DNA from: CAKZNE01 sp963976435
GTDB taxonomy: Bacteria; Bacteroidota; Bacteroidia; Flavobacteriales; Schleiferiaceae
Direction: 5' to 3'
NCBI GenBank assembly: GCA_963976435.1
Contig: CAXBKQ010000020.1
Span: 5,787-69,786, forward strand
Length of the DNA: 64,000 nt
A program made the translations under genes and the position numbers. The notes under the pieces were generated by a model. It made no database searches. It worked only from the letters and a program-made list of their open reading frames with translations, and was not told the DNA's origin. Below are positions 1 to 9,211 of the stretch, one piece after another (positions within the stretch are counted from its first letter, which is position 1; each line of letters opens with the position of its first letter).

Positions 1-2852
1 TTTTTTTGAACTGCCACCCTAGTTTCTCCAGAAGTATTCCCAACGTTTTCTGCCAACCCGGTAATATTAATGGTTCCCGCAAATGGCGCAGTCCAAATTT
101 TCACCATCTCCAAATCCTTTAATTCCTCATCATTAACATCCACGATATCCAATGGCTGATCTTTAAATATAGGGTTGGGGGTATTGGAACTTGATGGATT
201 ATATTGTAGTTCATTTAAAGAATTTAAACTCCCAAATAAAACCTTGGACTTTCCATCGGCATCTTCAATAACCAAATCTGGGAATCCATCGGCATTATAA
301 TCGGTAGTAAAATTTTGAACCGTGGAGGTCGTAGAACTCCAATTTTTCCCAAAATAGAAGACATTATCCTCCATTGTAAAATCAAATCCTCCATTTTGGG
401 TTGTAGATTTATTTTTAAACAATGGCCTATCATTATTATGTATATCAACAAAGGGCCCATAAGAAAGTACCGAATTATTTCTTTGCAAGGGGTAAAATCC
501 CCTTCTAGACTTTTTATCTACCACCATATCTAACAAACCATCACCATTCATATCCATTAAACTTCTTTTGTCTTTTGAATATGATTCTGAATAGCCATAT
601 TGTCCAGAAAAGGTAAAAACTTTGCCGCTAAAATAATCGCCGATGGGAGCAATTCCCAACCCTACACTTCCACCAGAAGACCAACCCCATGTGCTGCTTG
701 CCTTTATTGGTGAGGCATTGAGAACATTTAGAATTGGATTTACTATGTGGCTTAAAGTTGAGGAAATTTCGTCAGTAATATCTGTAGATAAATTATCATA
801 AGGGAATACTTGTTCATCTCCAAAACTTAATGACCCTGAATAATATTCGAAATCATGAGCATAAAATCGACTTCCCTTGCGATATTCTGCAATGGAATCC
901 AATCTGGTTTTTCTAAAATCACCTTCGCTATAATAAAGTCTATAATCTTTAATTGTGCTACTTCCATATTTCACCACAATTTTGTCAAGACGATGATCAT
1001 CCAATACCTTAAATCCTGTTTTCATAGAAACCGTAGCATCCAATCGGTTGGCACTAGATTCGAAAACAACTTTATATTGACCTGGATCTTGATTGAACCC
1101 TGTATATTCAATTCGATCCAAAATTAAAAAGACCCCCCCATCTTTAATGGGGTTTAATGTTGGATCTGCGGAAACAGTCATTTCATCCTTATGGTAATAA
1201 TATTTGATATGATTTCCCCATTGATCTTCCATTTTTGTTAAGCCCCATTTTACAATATTCCCACTTGCATCCTCTAAAGTAGAATTTGGATCAACTGTAG
1301 TTCCATCTAAAGTTCCATAATATAATTTGGTGTTATTTGATGTAGTTTCCACCCAAACATAATGGCGTGGGCTTAAACCTATTCTCTCAATTTTTTTATA
1401 GCCATTCATGGTCCTTTCAAAGAACCGAACCGTATTCTTAGACGTTAATCTCGGGCTTAGTTCTGGAGCTCCATTTACTACCTTAGCCCTATTTCCCTTA
1501 GTGCCACCTTCTTGACTTAATGGACTGCCATTTAAAGAATATACCTCTTCTTGATTATTGGCCGGAAAGCTGGGCACTCCCCAACGAGTGTCAATACTCA
1601 CGGATGGAACCGACATATTCCAACCATATCCACACCAACCTGCTCCTCCATCGCTACTATAGCTTAGGGCTAATGAAGGACTTAAACCTTGTCTCCCTGC
1701 TGGAATTTCTAAAGGAAAAGAAATGGAAGCTTCCCCGGTCCTACTCTGCTGCGGTGGTGAGATTAAATTCATCCCAGCAGCTGGATTTGCTGCCTCAATA
1801 TCTGATATTCCAGTCGGTAAAAAAGCACTGGCCTCTGGCATATCTGGTGACTTAATAAGCCCTGCAAAATAATCTGTATTAGGAGGTACGCTAGCCTCTA
1901 AAACTGCGCTGGCCATATCCACCTTTTCCGTATGTGCCTTTTTCCAGCTGTTATCTTCCGTATTATAATAAAAGACATTAGCCTCTTTTAAATCATTAGG
2001 GCTATTTAATTTTGATGCATCTACTCCAATAGCCACCTTTACCAGCTCATTAGCATTATTTCTTTGTCCATAGCCCCAAGCATTGCGGGTGAGATTCCGA
2101 ATGCTTTTTGGAATACTTGCCATTTCCAAATCCCTATTTTTAAAACTTATGGCTTCCGGACTAGAAATCAAGAGTTTAAAATCTCTCTCGTCCGCCAACT
2201 GCCTCTTCATCTTCACGCCCTTATTCGCCGCTCTAGGTGTGGCTGTTAAGTGAATCTGTACATTTTTTACCTCTGCGGCTAATTGGCTAGATTTGTTAAG
2301 AGCAAAACGAACTTGATTGTTTCCTGCTTTCAAATCCTCATAATCCACCATCACCATTACTCTTTGCCATTGATCCGAAGCTTTTAATTCTCCACCAACA
2401 TATACCTCTCCTCCATTGATAGACTTTGGCAATTCTTCTGCATTGGCAATACCTTTTACTTCATATTGCAAATAGGCAAACTGGAATTTTTTCACCTCCT
2501 CTTGGAGGTCAATGCTAAATACATCATCATTAGGAGAACCCAAAACATCTTGATGATGAGCCCCGATATAAGCCGTTTGATCTGGAGCTCTATTGCTAAA
2601 CTCATTGGGTAAATCTATAGGGTCTATCCATTTTTTTGGGGAATTTTTAAGATTCCTTGTTTCATTGGAATTCGGAGCTTCGGCTGGGATAGGTAAAGCC
2701 ACAGCATCTTTTAAATTCTGGGCATTTTGGTATTTCGCCACTTCCATCATTTGTAATCGATGAAAAGCTCCTAAGGATGCGATAAGGTCATTCCCTAAAA
2801 AGAATATGATGGTAGTGATACTGGCCAGCTTAGTGAAAATAGAGTTGGTCAT
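1..2852 (-). CDS. SpvB/TcaC-like toxin-complex B-type protein, 3' end beyond window
   Basis: An uninterrupted minus-strand frame of about 950 codons runs from an ATG at 2852 off the left edge. Residues 1-30 look like a signal/anchor segment. Around residues 365-415 is the signature of the Salmonella SpvB/TcaC N-terminal domain: GEASISFPLEIPAGR, then LSYSSDGG, WCGYGW and DTRWGVP. Further on (about residues 764 and 849) are FG-GAP/VCBS-like repeats, DMNGDGLLD and DYNADGFPD. In known Tc toxins such proteins form the B half of the B-C cocoon that encloses a polymorphic C-terminal toxin; many Bacteroidota homologues continue into Rhs repeats, and none can be seen here. The gene begins 31 bp after the T9SS-sorted gene on the same strand, probably in one transcript. 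The family assignment is firm; a toxin role is inference. Confidence 0.88.
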   Translation of the reverse strand, partial: MTNSIFTKLASITTIIFFLGNDLIASLGAFHRLQMMEVAKYQNAQNLKDAVALPIPAEAPNSNETRNLKNSPKKWIDPIDLPNEFSNRAPDQTAYIGAHHQDVLGSPNDDVFSIDLQEEVKKFQFAYLQYEVKGIANAEELPKSINGGEVYVGGELKASDQWQRVMVMVDYEDLKAGNNQVRFALNKSSQLAAEVKNVQIHLTATPRAANKGVKMKRQLADERDFKLLISSPEAISFKNRDLEMASIPKSIRNLTRNAWGYGQRNNANELVKVAIGVDASKLNSPNDLKEANVFYYNTEDNSWKKAHTEKVDMASAVLEASVPPNTDYFAGLIKSPDMPEASAFLPTGISDIEAANPAAGMNLISPPQQSRTGEASISFPLEIPAGRQGLSPSLALSYSSDGGAGWCGYGWNMSVPSVSIDTRWGVPSFPANNQEEVYSLNGSPLSQEGGTKGNRAKVVNGAPELSPRLTSKNTVRFFERTMNGYKKIERIGLSPRHYVWVETTSNNTKLYYGTLDGTTVDPNSTLEDASGNIVKWGLTKMEDQWGNHIKYYYHKDEMTVSADPTLNPIKDGGVFLILDRIEYTGFNQDPGQYKVVFESSANRLDATVSMKTGFKVLDDHRLDKIVVKYGSSTIKDYRLYYSEGDFRKTRLDSIAEYRKGSRFYAHDFEYYSGSLSFGDEQVFPYDNLSTDITDEISSTLSHIVNPILNVLNASPIKASSTWGWSSGGSVGLGIAPIGDYFSGKVFTFSGQYGYSESYSKDKRSLMDMNGDGLLDMVVDKKSRRGFYPLQRNNSVLSYGPFVDIHNNDRPLFKNKSTTQNGGFDFTMEDNVFYFGKNWSSTTSTVQNFTTDYNADGFPDLVIEDADGKSKVLFGSLNSLNELQYNPSSSNTPNPIFKDQPLDIVDVNDEELKDLEMVKIWTAPFAGTINITGLAENVGNTSGETRVAVQK

Positions 2853-2883
2853 GACAATTATTTTTAAAAAAGGTTAGTTGGTT

Positions 2884-4623
2884 TTACTTGACAATGATTT
2901 GCTTAATCTCCGTATAGCTCTCCCCTCGAAACTGAAGCAGATAAACTCCTGGTGTAGCAATAGCCTTTTGGTAGCTGAGTCCTTTTTGTGGAATAAAGCT
3001 TTCGTCAAAAAGGATTTTACCGGATTGATCCACCATTCGGATATTAAACTCTTCATCAAATAAATCGGGACTGAAGACCGCGGTAAAAGAACTTCCCTTG
3101 TCCATTGGATTTGGGAATACATCGATAGTTTGGTTCAATAGGTCAATATTTCGAGGGGTATTTTCCTCCTTAGACCCTTTATCTACAAGAGTAGAACCAT
3201 CACTCTTTAAATTATTGGTTTGGGTGATGGAAACGGATTCCAAAGAAGAATTTGAAATCCCAGCGCAATTTCCAAAATTTACTAGATCATCTACCCATTC
3301 TCCTTCCTCATTATACACTCGCAGATGAAATTGACCTGCAGGAATAGATTCCATAAGAGTTTGACTTTGGCTTATTTCCCCACTAATAAAATCACCTGTT
3401 TCAGAATTTTGCAGAATATATTTGGAGGGCAAAGCCTTATCCTCCAGATTCAAGCGGATATTATTAAGGGCTGCAGCACCGGTACAAGGACCTAAGGATA
3501 CGGATCCTAATGGCAAACAAGCTAAATGGCTATTATCCCATACCAAATACCAGTTTTGATGTGCCACACTATCTAAATGGCTAAGAGGAATTTGAATTTC
3601 GGTAATTCCGTTTTGCTCTGAATAGTTTAGGGGAATTTGTGTAAGACCATTGGAAAATTTAGGAGCACTTTGCAAATTTAAAACACTATCCCATTTAAGG
3701 TATAGCCAATCTGCATTTGTATCCCAATTAAAAAATCTAAACTTCCAAGGAAGCATGGTGTTGGCGGATCCACAATTTATTCCCTTTAAAGTCCATAACC
3801 TTTTGGAAATAACTACTACAGAACCATCCTTTACTTTTTTATTAGGAGTGTTTCCCAAAACAATAGGGTCCTCCAAACTAATACCAATTGACTGTGCATC
3901 GGCTGTGAAAGTTTGACTTTGCTCCCATTGTAAAAAATCCAGCCTCCCTAAGGCCATCACTTCTTTATCATAGGTGCCATCTGCGGAGGTGCTCCACAAT
4001 TTAGTACTATCATTTGCCCAATAATCTCTAAAAACCTTTTCTGTATTTTTAGTAATATTAATGGAGTACTTCAGTGCTAAATAGGATTCTACAATTCTAC
4101 TTTGCACCTCGCTTAATTGCTCTTCATAAAAAATGATTTCCGCTATTCGAATGGAAGGAAGGATATAGAGATTGTTTTTATCCCAAAGGCGTTTCATACC
4201 GGCTTGGTATTTCACCTTAAAAATAAATGGCTCCTCATTTAATGGTACTGTTGGGATAGAATGTTTAGCACAAAAAACAGAATCTCTGGTGATGGCAAGT
4301 CCACCAAATTCTAAAATGGGAATATTTGGAAAGCCACTTGGAAGTTTACCCACAATAAATAAAGTTCCACTTCTATTTTCTCCAATTTTTTTTAGATTAG
4401 ACTGAAGTGTGGAATCATTTAAATTTAGGCATTCATAGTTGGCTATAAAATCGCCATTTCCTAGCCCAGATTGTTGATAAGAACCTACAAAATTCCAGAT
4501 TTTTTCTGCTGGATTTCCTAATATTTGAGCTTGAAGTGAAACTAGGCTAAAGCTCATGAAGATAAAAGCTAAAAACCTAGTATTTAGGTTGGTACAGTTT
4601 AACATAGAGTAGAGTGTTTTCAA
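2884..4623 (-). CDS. T9SS-sorted secreted protein with concanavalin/LamG-like region
   Basis: 579 aa. Residues 1-33 form a signal peptide ending LQAQ. Residues about 40-270 resemble the concanavalin-like adhesin region common in Bacteroidota surface proteins (segments ESYLALKYSI and ALGRLDFLQWEQS). The last 80 residues are a type A T9SS sorting domain beginning DVFPNP and ending IKQIIVK. The protein is therefore expected to cross the outer membrane by the Por system and be anchored or released. It lies immediately upstream of the SpvB-like gene with 31 bp between them, suggesting one operon and perhaps a shared surface function. The exact ligand is unknown. A second Met at residue 7 is an alternative start. 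Confidence 0.88.
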   Translation of the reverse strand: MKTLYSMLNCTNLNTRFLAFIFMSFSLVSLQAQILGNPAEKIWNFVGSYQQSGLGNGDFIANYECLNLNDSTLQSNLKKIGENRSGTLFIVGKLPSGFPNIPILEFGGLAITRDSVFCAKHSIPTVPLNEEPFIFKVKYQAGMKRLWDKNNLYILPSIRIAEIIFYEEQLSEVQSRIVESYLALKYSINITKNTEKVFRDYWANDSTKLWSTSADGTYDKEVMALGRLDFLQWEQSQTFTADAQSIGISLEDPIVLGNTPNKKVKDGSVVVISKRLWTLKGINCGSANTMLPWKFRFFNWDTNADWLYLKWDSVLNLQSAPKFSNGLTQIPLNYSEQNGITEIQIPLSHLDSVAHQNWYLVWDNSHLACLPLGSVSLGPCTGAAALNNIRLNLEDKALPSKYILQNSETGDFISGEISQSQTLMESIPAGQFHLRVYNEEGEWVDDLVNFGNCAGISNSSLESVSITQTNNLKSDGSTLVDKGSKEENTPRNIDLLNQTIDVFPNPMDKGSSFTAVFSPDLFDEEFNIRMVDQSGKILFDESFIPQKGLSYQKAIATPGVYLLQFRGESYTEIKQIIVK

Positions 4624-4960
4624 ATGGTAGACTAAAAAATGTTTTTAAAGCCCAATAAACGTATAATTGTATTTTTAAATACGCAAGGATAATCCTGTTT
4701 TTATTTTTTATCAATTATTGAATATTTTTTTACACTATATTTTTCTGATAATTAGATTATTATTCTATTTTATTATTGAAATTTTTATAATGAAAAATGA
4801 AATGGTATTTTTTACCATAAGTTGTTTTTTGCCCAAAATTTTTCCTGAATTGGAATATTTTAATGAACAAATGATAGATGAAATGAATTAAACAGGGAGA
4901 ATTTGGTTTTAGGCAAACCATTTTAGCTTCTAGTGCGTATATATAGGCAGAAACATTTCT
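4624..4960. other. AT-rich intergenic region, no gene seen
   Basis: This 337-bp gap separates the divergent T9SS gene and the small ORF at 4961. It is very AT-rich with runs of T and A. No perfect TAnnTTTG box, tRNA or strong hairpin was found; TACGTTTA on the minus strand about 40 nt before the 4623 start is a one-mismatch -7 candidate. Confidence 0.6.
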
Positions 4961-5203
4961 ATGAAAAATACAGAGGAATTAGAAGCCATAGCCATCCCAA
5001 GTTCTGATTGGGGAAACTTCCATTTTGATGATGAGTATTTTCTAAATAGAGCGATTTTGGATTTACAATCCCAAAACCTTTCGGAATCAAACTTTCTTAA
5101 AAAAACAAATATTTGCGAGTTTTTGAGATTTCAGGAAGATAAAAGCCTGAGAATGGTTTCTACCAAACTTTTCCCAAATCTATTTTTAATTTCTGCCCAA
5201 TAA
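4961..5203 (+). CDS. hypothetical protein, 80 aa
   Basis: A short acidic ORF starting with ATG, containing DWGNFHFDDEYF and several Phe/Leu-rich stretches but no signal peptide, Cys motif or recognised domain. Its TAA stop at 5201-5203 abuts the TAA stop of convergent pdxH (5204-5206), so the ORF fills the space exactly up to its neighbour. No consensus -7 box was found upstream. It could be a lineage-specific small protein or a chance ORF; codon use resembles neighbouring genes by eye only. Confidence 0.45.
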   Translation: MKNTEELEAIAIPSSDWGNFHFDDEYFLNRAILDLQSQNLSESNFLKKTNICEFLRFQEDKSLRMVSTKLFPNLFLISAQ

Positions 5204-5845
5204 TTAAGGAGCTCTCCTTTCTATTAACCAATTTGAATCTTGCTTCTTATAGCAAATCCTGTCGTGCAAACGGCTACTTCTTCCCTGCCAAAATTCATAA
5301 AAACTAGGCATTAATCGATATCCTCCCCAATGTTCTGGTCTTGGAACTTCCATTCCCTTAAATTTCTCTTCAAAAAATGAAATTCTTTCCTCCAAATACT
5401 CCCGGTTTTTAATGGCTTCACTTTGTGGAGAAACCCATGCCCCTATCTGGCTGGCTCTTGGACGAATGTTGAAATAAGCATCAGATTCTTCTGGGCTCAT
5501 TTTTTCCACCTGCCCTTCAATTCTGATTTGTCTCTCCAAGTCTGGCCAAAAAAAAGTGAGACCAATATTTGGGTTTTTAGACATTTCTTTGGCTTTATTA
5601 CTTTGATAGTTGGTATAAAACTCAAGACCTTCTTTTGCTATACCTTTTAGTAAAACTATACGAGAGGAGGGGCTGTTATCTTCCTTTACTGTGGTTAATA
5701 ACATTGCATTGTGGTCTTTATTCCCCGTGTCCTTATACTCCTTTAACCAGCTTTCAAAAAGATCTAGAGGTCTTTGTGGTAAGTGGTTTTCGGAAAGTGA
5801 TCCTTTTTGATAATCCTCTCGGGCATCGCGCAATTCCATGTCCAT
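5204..5845 (-). CDS. pdxH: pyridoxamine 5'-phosphate oxidase
   Basis: 213 aa, full length for the family. PdxH is an FMN enzyme that oxidises pyridoxamine/pyridoxine 5'-phosphate to pyridoxal 5'-phosphate, the last step of PLP supply. Diagnostic segments are SSRIVLLKG, RIEGQVEK, RPRASQIGAWVSPQS and the C-terminal RLHDR...ERRAP, which hold FMN and substrate phosphate contacts. The start at 5845 (MDMELRD) lies 24 nt below a perfect minus-strand TAAATTTG box; the second Met (5839) is an alternative. The gene is divergent from the YqgE gene, whose neighbour is a PLP-dependent class IV aminotransferase; this is probably coincidental. Confidence 0.95.
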   Translation of the reverse strand: MDMELRDAREDYQKGSLSENHLPQRPLDLFESWLKEYKDTGNKDHNAMLLTTVKEDNSPSSRIVLLKGIAKEGLEFYTNYQSNKAKEMSKNPNIGLTFFWPDLERQIRIEGQVEKMSPEESDAYFNIRPRASQIGAWVSPQSEAIKNREYLEERISFFEEKFKGMEVPRPEHWGGYRLMPSFYEFWQGRSSRLHDRICYKKQDSNWLIERRAP

Positions 5846-5868
5846 ATTGTCGTTAATAAAATGAATTG

Positions 5869-5876
5869 CAAATTTA
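5869..5876 (-). promoter_or_regulatory. -7 promoter element for pdxH
   Basis: Reads TAAATTTG on the minus strand, a perfect match to the Bacteroidota sigma-A -7 consensus TAnnTTTG, 23 nt before the pdxH ATG. No TTG at the -33 distance was found. Confidence 0.5.
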
Positions 5877-5916
5877 CTTTACTCCCCCTATATTAGAGCT
5901 AATTACTAGAATAAAT

Positions 5917-6480
5917 ATGGATATTAAACAAAAACCGATGACAGGTAGTTTATTAGCTGCCGAACCTTTCCTTGGAGATCCTAATTTTGAACGTTCTGTA
6001 ATTTTATTAACGGAATATCATGAAGGTGAAGGTTCTATTGGTTTTGTGGTGAATAAACCTCTTGAATTGGATCTAGATGATATCGTAATTGGATTCCCAT
6101 CTTTGAAAAGCATCGTTTACCACGGTGGACCTGTTCAAGAGGATAATTTATTTTTTATTCATAGAAAGGGTGATTTACTTCCAGGAAGCCAGCATATTAT
6201 CGGAGATTTATATTGGGGTGGTGACTTAGAACCTTTAAAGGAACTCATAAAATGTAAATTGATTGGCCCTAGTGATATTCGCTTTTTTTTGGGATATAGT
6301 GGCTGGGGAAACGGTCAACTAGAATCTGAAATTGAAGATAATTCTTGGGTTGTACTGGATCATTCCACCTTAAATATTTTTGATTATCAGGCAACAGAGC
6401 TTTGGAAGAAAATTCTCCTGCAAATAGGTGGTAGTTATTCCCTCTGGGCAAATAGTCCTTCAGATCCTACTCTTAATTAA
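5917..6480 (+). CDS. YqgE/AlgH family protein (UPF0301)
   Basis: The conserved family start MTGSLLAAEPFLGDPNFERSV follows closely after Met at 5917, so I choose that ATG rather than the upstream one at 5866, whose extra residues are not conserved-looking and overlap the divergent pdxH promoter. About 187 aa. Typical segments are GFVVNKPL, YHGGPVQ and FLGYSGWGNGQLE. Family members are small cytosolic proteins of unclear function (AlgH was linked to alginate regulation in Pseudomonas). The stop codon lies in a TTAATTAA palindrome that also supplies the stop of the convergent aminotransferase, an 8-bp overlap. Confidence 0.92.
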   Translation: MDIKQKPMTGSLLAAEPFLGDPNFERSVILLTEYHEGEGSIGFVVNKPLELDLDDIVIGFPSLKSIVYHGGPVQEDNLFFIHRKGDLLPGSQHIIGDLYWGGDLEPLKELIKCKLIGPSDIRFFLGYSGWGNGQLESEIEDNSWVVLDHSTLNIFDYQATELWKKILLQIGGSYSLWANSPSDPTLN

Positions 6481-7327
6481 GTACACTTAGGATATTTAAT
6501 TTCTGAACCAGTTTTTTACTCAGTTCATTGGTATAGCTCTTTTTTCTATATTTTGTTACCCATTGAATTCCCTGAATGCTATTGCTTAAAAAAACTTCTT
6601 CGGCTTTTTGAAGATCAAAAGGAGAAAGTTTGTCGGTCTCCTCTATTTCTATTTCCATTTTTCCGGCTATCTCCAATATTTTTTTTCTGATTATCCCTTT
6701 TAAACAACCACTAGCAATGGACGGTGTCCTCAATTTTGAATCTTGAAGGATAAATACATTTGAAGAAATGGCTTCCGTCAGATATTTTTCATCATTTATC
6801 ATTAAACATTCATCCAATTTATTCTCAGATTTAAAAATGGAAGCTAAGGTCATTAAGGGTGTAGAACTCAACTTTAAATTGGAAAGCATAGATTTTTGCT
6901 TGTAAAAGTCCTTAAACAAATCCACCTCTAGTCCTTTTTCATTTAATATATACTTATCATTTGCAATAGGACTAAGGCTGATGAGATAATCTATTTCATT
7001 GGTATTTGGATTGTATAGACCTCCAGGCTTTCGGCTAATTAGGAGCTTTATTCTGAAATTTTGGCTGTGCTCCTTTTTTTGGTATGCAGAGATTGTATCC
7101 CTGATTTCCTTTTCCAAAAATTCTGGGGAGAATGTCATGGGAATTTCCATTCTTAAAATACGCATGCTACTCATTAACCGGAAATAATGATCTTCCCAAA
7201 AATTAATACGGTTATTGCTAAATTTCAATGTTTCAAATACACCATCTCCATAATTTAAGCCGCGATTATCTATTGTCGTCTCAAACTCTGAACCTTCAAA
7301 AAAAGCACCATTAAAATTGTACAGCAT
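6473..7327 (-). CDS. class IV aminotransferase (PabC/IlvE-like)
   Basis: 284 aa PLP fold-type IV enzyme. Evidence: N-terminal DNRGLNYGDGVFET, a likely Schiff-base lysine in NLKLSSTPL, the cofactor-phosphate motif TEAISSNVF, and SGCLKGIIRKKIL near the C-terminus. Members act as 4-amino-4-deoxychorismate lyase, branched-chain or D-amino-acid aminotransferase; the length and the weakly conserved lid favour a PabC-like or D-amino-acid-type enzyme, but sequence alone does not decide. A perfect -7 box TACTTTTG lies 17 nt upstream of the ATG. No pab genes are adjacent. Confidence 0.9.
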   Translation of the reverse strand: MLYNFNGAFFEGSEFETTIDNRGLNYGDGVFETLKFSNNRINFWEDHYFRLMSSMRILRMEIPMTFSPEFLEKEIRDTISAYQKKEHSQNFRIKLLISRKPGGLYNPNTNEIDYLISLSPIANDKYILNEKGLEVDLFKDFYKQKSMLSNLKLSSTPLMTLASIFKSENKLDECLMINDEKYLTEAISSNVFILQDSKLRTPSIASGCLKGIIRKKILEIAGKMEIEIEETDKLSPFDLQKAEEVFLSNSIQGIQWVTKYRKKSYTNELSKKLVQKLNILSVLN

Positions 7328-7344
7328 CTGTCTATATTTTGCCG

Positions 7345-7352
7345 CAAAAGTA
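7345..7352 (-). promoter_or_regulatory. -7 promoter element for class IV aminotransferase
   Basis: TACTTTTG on the minus strand, followed by C, 17 nt before the ATG at 7327. A TTG lies 23 nt upstream, slightly outside the usual 19-21 spacing. Confidence 0.5.
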
Positions 7353-7428
7353 ATTTTTAATCTAATTTAAGCATCCAATTTTTGAACTTAAAAATCCAAT
7401 TCTGAAAGGGATTGCTCAGATGAGAGCA

Positions 7429-7459
7429 TAAAAAAACCCTGAGCTTTACACTCAGGGTT
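7429..7459 (-). terminator. rho-independent terminator after the secreted esterase gene
   Basis: A perfect 9-bp stem (AACCCTGAG at 7435-7443, CTCAGGGTT at 7451-7459) with a 7-nt loop is followed on the minus strand by a run of T (A-run 7430-7436). It sits 22 bp past the stop of the esterase gene and ends the TonB receptor/esterase operon. Confidence 0.85.
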
Positions 7460-7481
7460 CTAAGCATTCAATAAAATAAAT

Positions 7482-9155
7482 TTACTTTTTGATGAATTTT
7501 TGTGTGAAGGCTTCTTTTCCAGAAACTACTTCAACTAAATAAGCACCTTGGCTTAAGTTTTCAATTGATATTTTCTCTTGTGAAGAGTTAACATCAACAG
7601 TCATCAATGATTTACCACTAAGATCTCTGATCACAACTTTATCGATAGATATATTTGGATCATCAGATTTAATATTTAATACGCTAGATGCTGGATTTGG
7701 AAATAATTTGATTTTTGAAGCCAATTTAGTTCCTTCTTCCAATCCGATTGGTAAAGCCAATGAATTAATAATTCTTGGGATGCAGTATCCAATTAATGAA
7801 TCACTATAGGTTCTACCTTTGCTTGATGACATATCCATATTGGAAGCCAAGCTAGCTTGGTGAGCAGTAACTGGCGGTGGTCCTGCAGCAACCACTGATG
7901 TTGCCAAAGGAGAATTTGGATCCCACCATTGCCATGGGCTACCCTCATTTTGGAAAGTTGAAGCTCCAAGAGGTCTTACCACCGGAAATAATCCTTCAGC
8001 GGTATTTACCGTAATTTGATCAAATGGGGCTGGGTAGATATAACTATACGTAGCACCATAACTTCTACGAGCGGCTAAGGTGTAGGAATCATTATAGGTG
8101 TAACCAACTTGATAAGAATCATTATTTCCAAGTGCATTAGCTTTCACCATAAAAACATTGGCTCCTTGTACATCTACCACATCCTCTTGAGTGGTAGGAA
8201 CTACAACTGTTCCTTCACCGAAAGGAGCAAATGGGTCTCTAACACATTGGATAGAAACCATAGGCGCATCACCTGCCTCTAACCATGATGTATCAGCTAA
8301 GGCCCCTCCACTATTCACTACAAAGGCAACTTCTGAAGAAGAACCATTATCAGTATACAGATTCAATAATCCGCCTAATCCTTCCACATCTCCTACTAGA
8401 GAAGGTTGAACATAGGAGGAATCTGTTGTTCCTGGATAAATGAACTTTTGAATTTCTGTTTCAGATTGTTTGTCAAGTGTAGCATAAGCCAAAGCAACAT
8501 AACCTCCAGAACCTTCACCAAATAAAATGATCTTATTGGTATCAATAGAATATGGATTTGTGTTTGCAGCTTCTGCTTTTAGCCCTCTTACCAAATGCTT
8601 AGTATCGTGCAATGCTCTATACACAGCGTTTAACAATGTAGCTCTACGTACAATTGGGCCAGTAGGGCCAGAAGCTACAGGATTCCAACCCAGTCTATAA
8701 TCCATAGAAATAGCCACAAATCCTCTTTTTGCCCATCTTTCACACATGATAATGGCTGCACTATCTGTTTTTAATCCTAAAGGAGATCCATTTAAGGGTG
8801 GTGGTAAAAAGTTCCCTGTATGAATATAAATCATCAATGGACGTTCTGTTTGAGTATCACCCATTGGTTCATAAACATCCATTAAAAGTTTGGTCAACTT
8901 TACATCAGTACTCGCGTCAGCTGGATCAAAATAGGCTGCTGGGATTGGGTTTCCCATGGCGATATTCGTTTGAATATCCGTAATATCCGTAATGATCTGA
9001 CCTTGATTGGAAAGATCGGATGTTAAAAAATCTACATTAACACCATACTCTACGTTTGAAGTAACTTGAACCTGCGAAAACACTTCTGTGCTATATCGCT
9101 GGGCTTGTGCCAATCCAAAGGTTAGTGTTAATAGTCCTAGTAATACTTTTTTCAT
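7482..9155 (-). CDS. T9SS-sorted alpha/beta-hydrolase (carboxylesterase-like)
   Basis: 557 aa with signal peptide MKKVLLGLLTLTFGLAQAQ. Residues about 85-230 form a carboxylesterase/BD-FAE-type alpha/beta-hydrolase core: LMIYIHTGNF (oxyanion-hole strand), SMDYRLGWNP and the nucleophile elbow GEGSGG with Ser216. The last 75 residues are a type A T9SS sorting domain (LFPNPASS...FIKK), so the enzyme should be surface exposed or secreted. It lies 57 bp downstream of a TonB-dependent receptor on the same strand and ends at a strong terminator, so the two probably form one operon: extracellular ester cleavage followed by import. The substrate is unknown; the middle region (residues 300-470) has no recognised domain. 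Confidence 0.88.
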   Translation of the reverse strand: MKKVLLGLLTLTFGLAQAQRYSTEVFSQVQVTSNVEYGVNVDFLTSDLSNQGQIITDITDIQTNIAMGNPIPAAYFDPADASTDVKLTKLLMDVYEPMGDTQTERPLMIYIHTGNFLPPPLNGSPLGLKTDSAAIIMCERWAKRGFVAISMDYRLGWNPVASGPTGPIVRRATLLNAVYRALHDTKHLVRGLKAEAANTNPYSIDTNKIILFGEGSGGYVALAYATLDKQSETEIQKFIYPGTTDSSYVQPSLVGDVEGLGGLLNLYTDNGSSSEVAFVVNSGGALADTSWLEAGDAPMVSIQCVRDPFAPFGEGTVVVPTTQEDVVDVQGANVFMVKANALGNNDSYQVGYTYNDSYTLAARRSYGATYSYIYPAPFDQITVNTAEGLFPVVRPLGASTFQNEGSPWQWWDPNSPLATSVVAAGPPPVTAHQASLASNMDMSSSKGRTYSDSLIGYCIPRIINSLALPIGLEEGTKLASKIKLFPNPASSVLNIKSDDPNISIDKVVIRDLSGKSLMTVDVNSSQEKISIENLSQGAYLVEVVSGKEAFTQKFIKK

Positions 9156-9211
9156 GTTTAATTTAATTGCGTTGTTAATTTTAAAGATATATAAAATAGT
9201 ATAGATAGAGA

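Noticed and set aside
855..1127. Plus-strand ORFs across 300-2250
   Set aside because: They are antisense shadows of the uninterrupted SpvB/TcaC-like minus-strand frame, which has clear domain homology.
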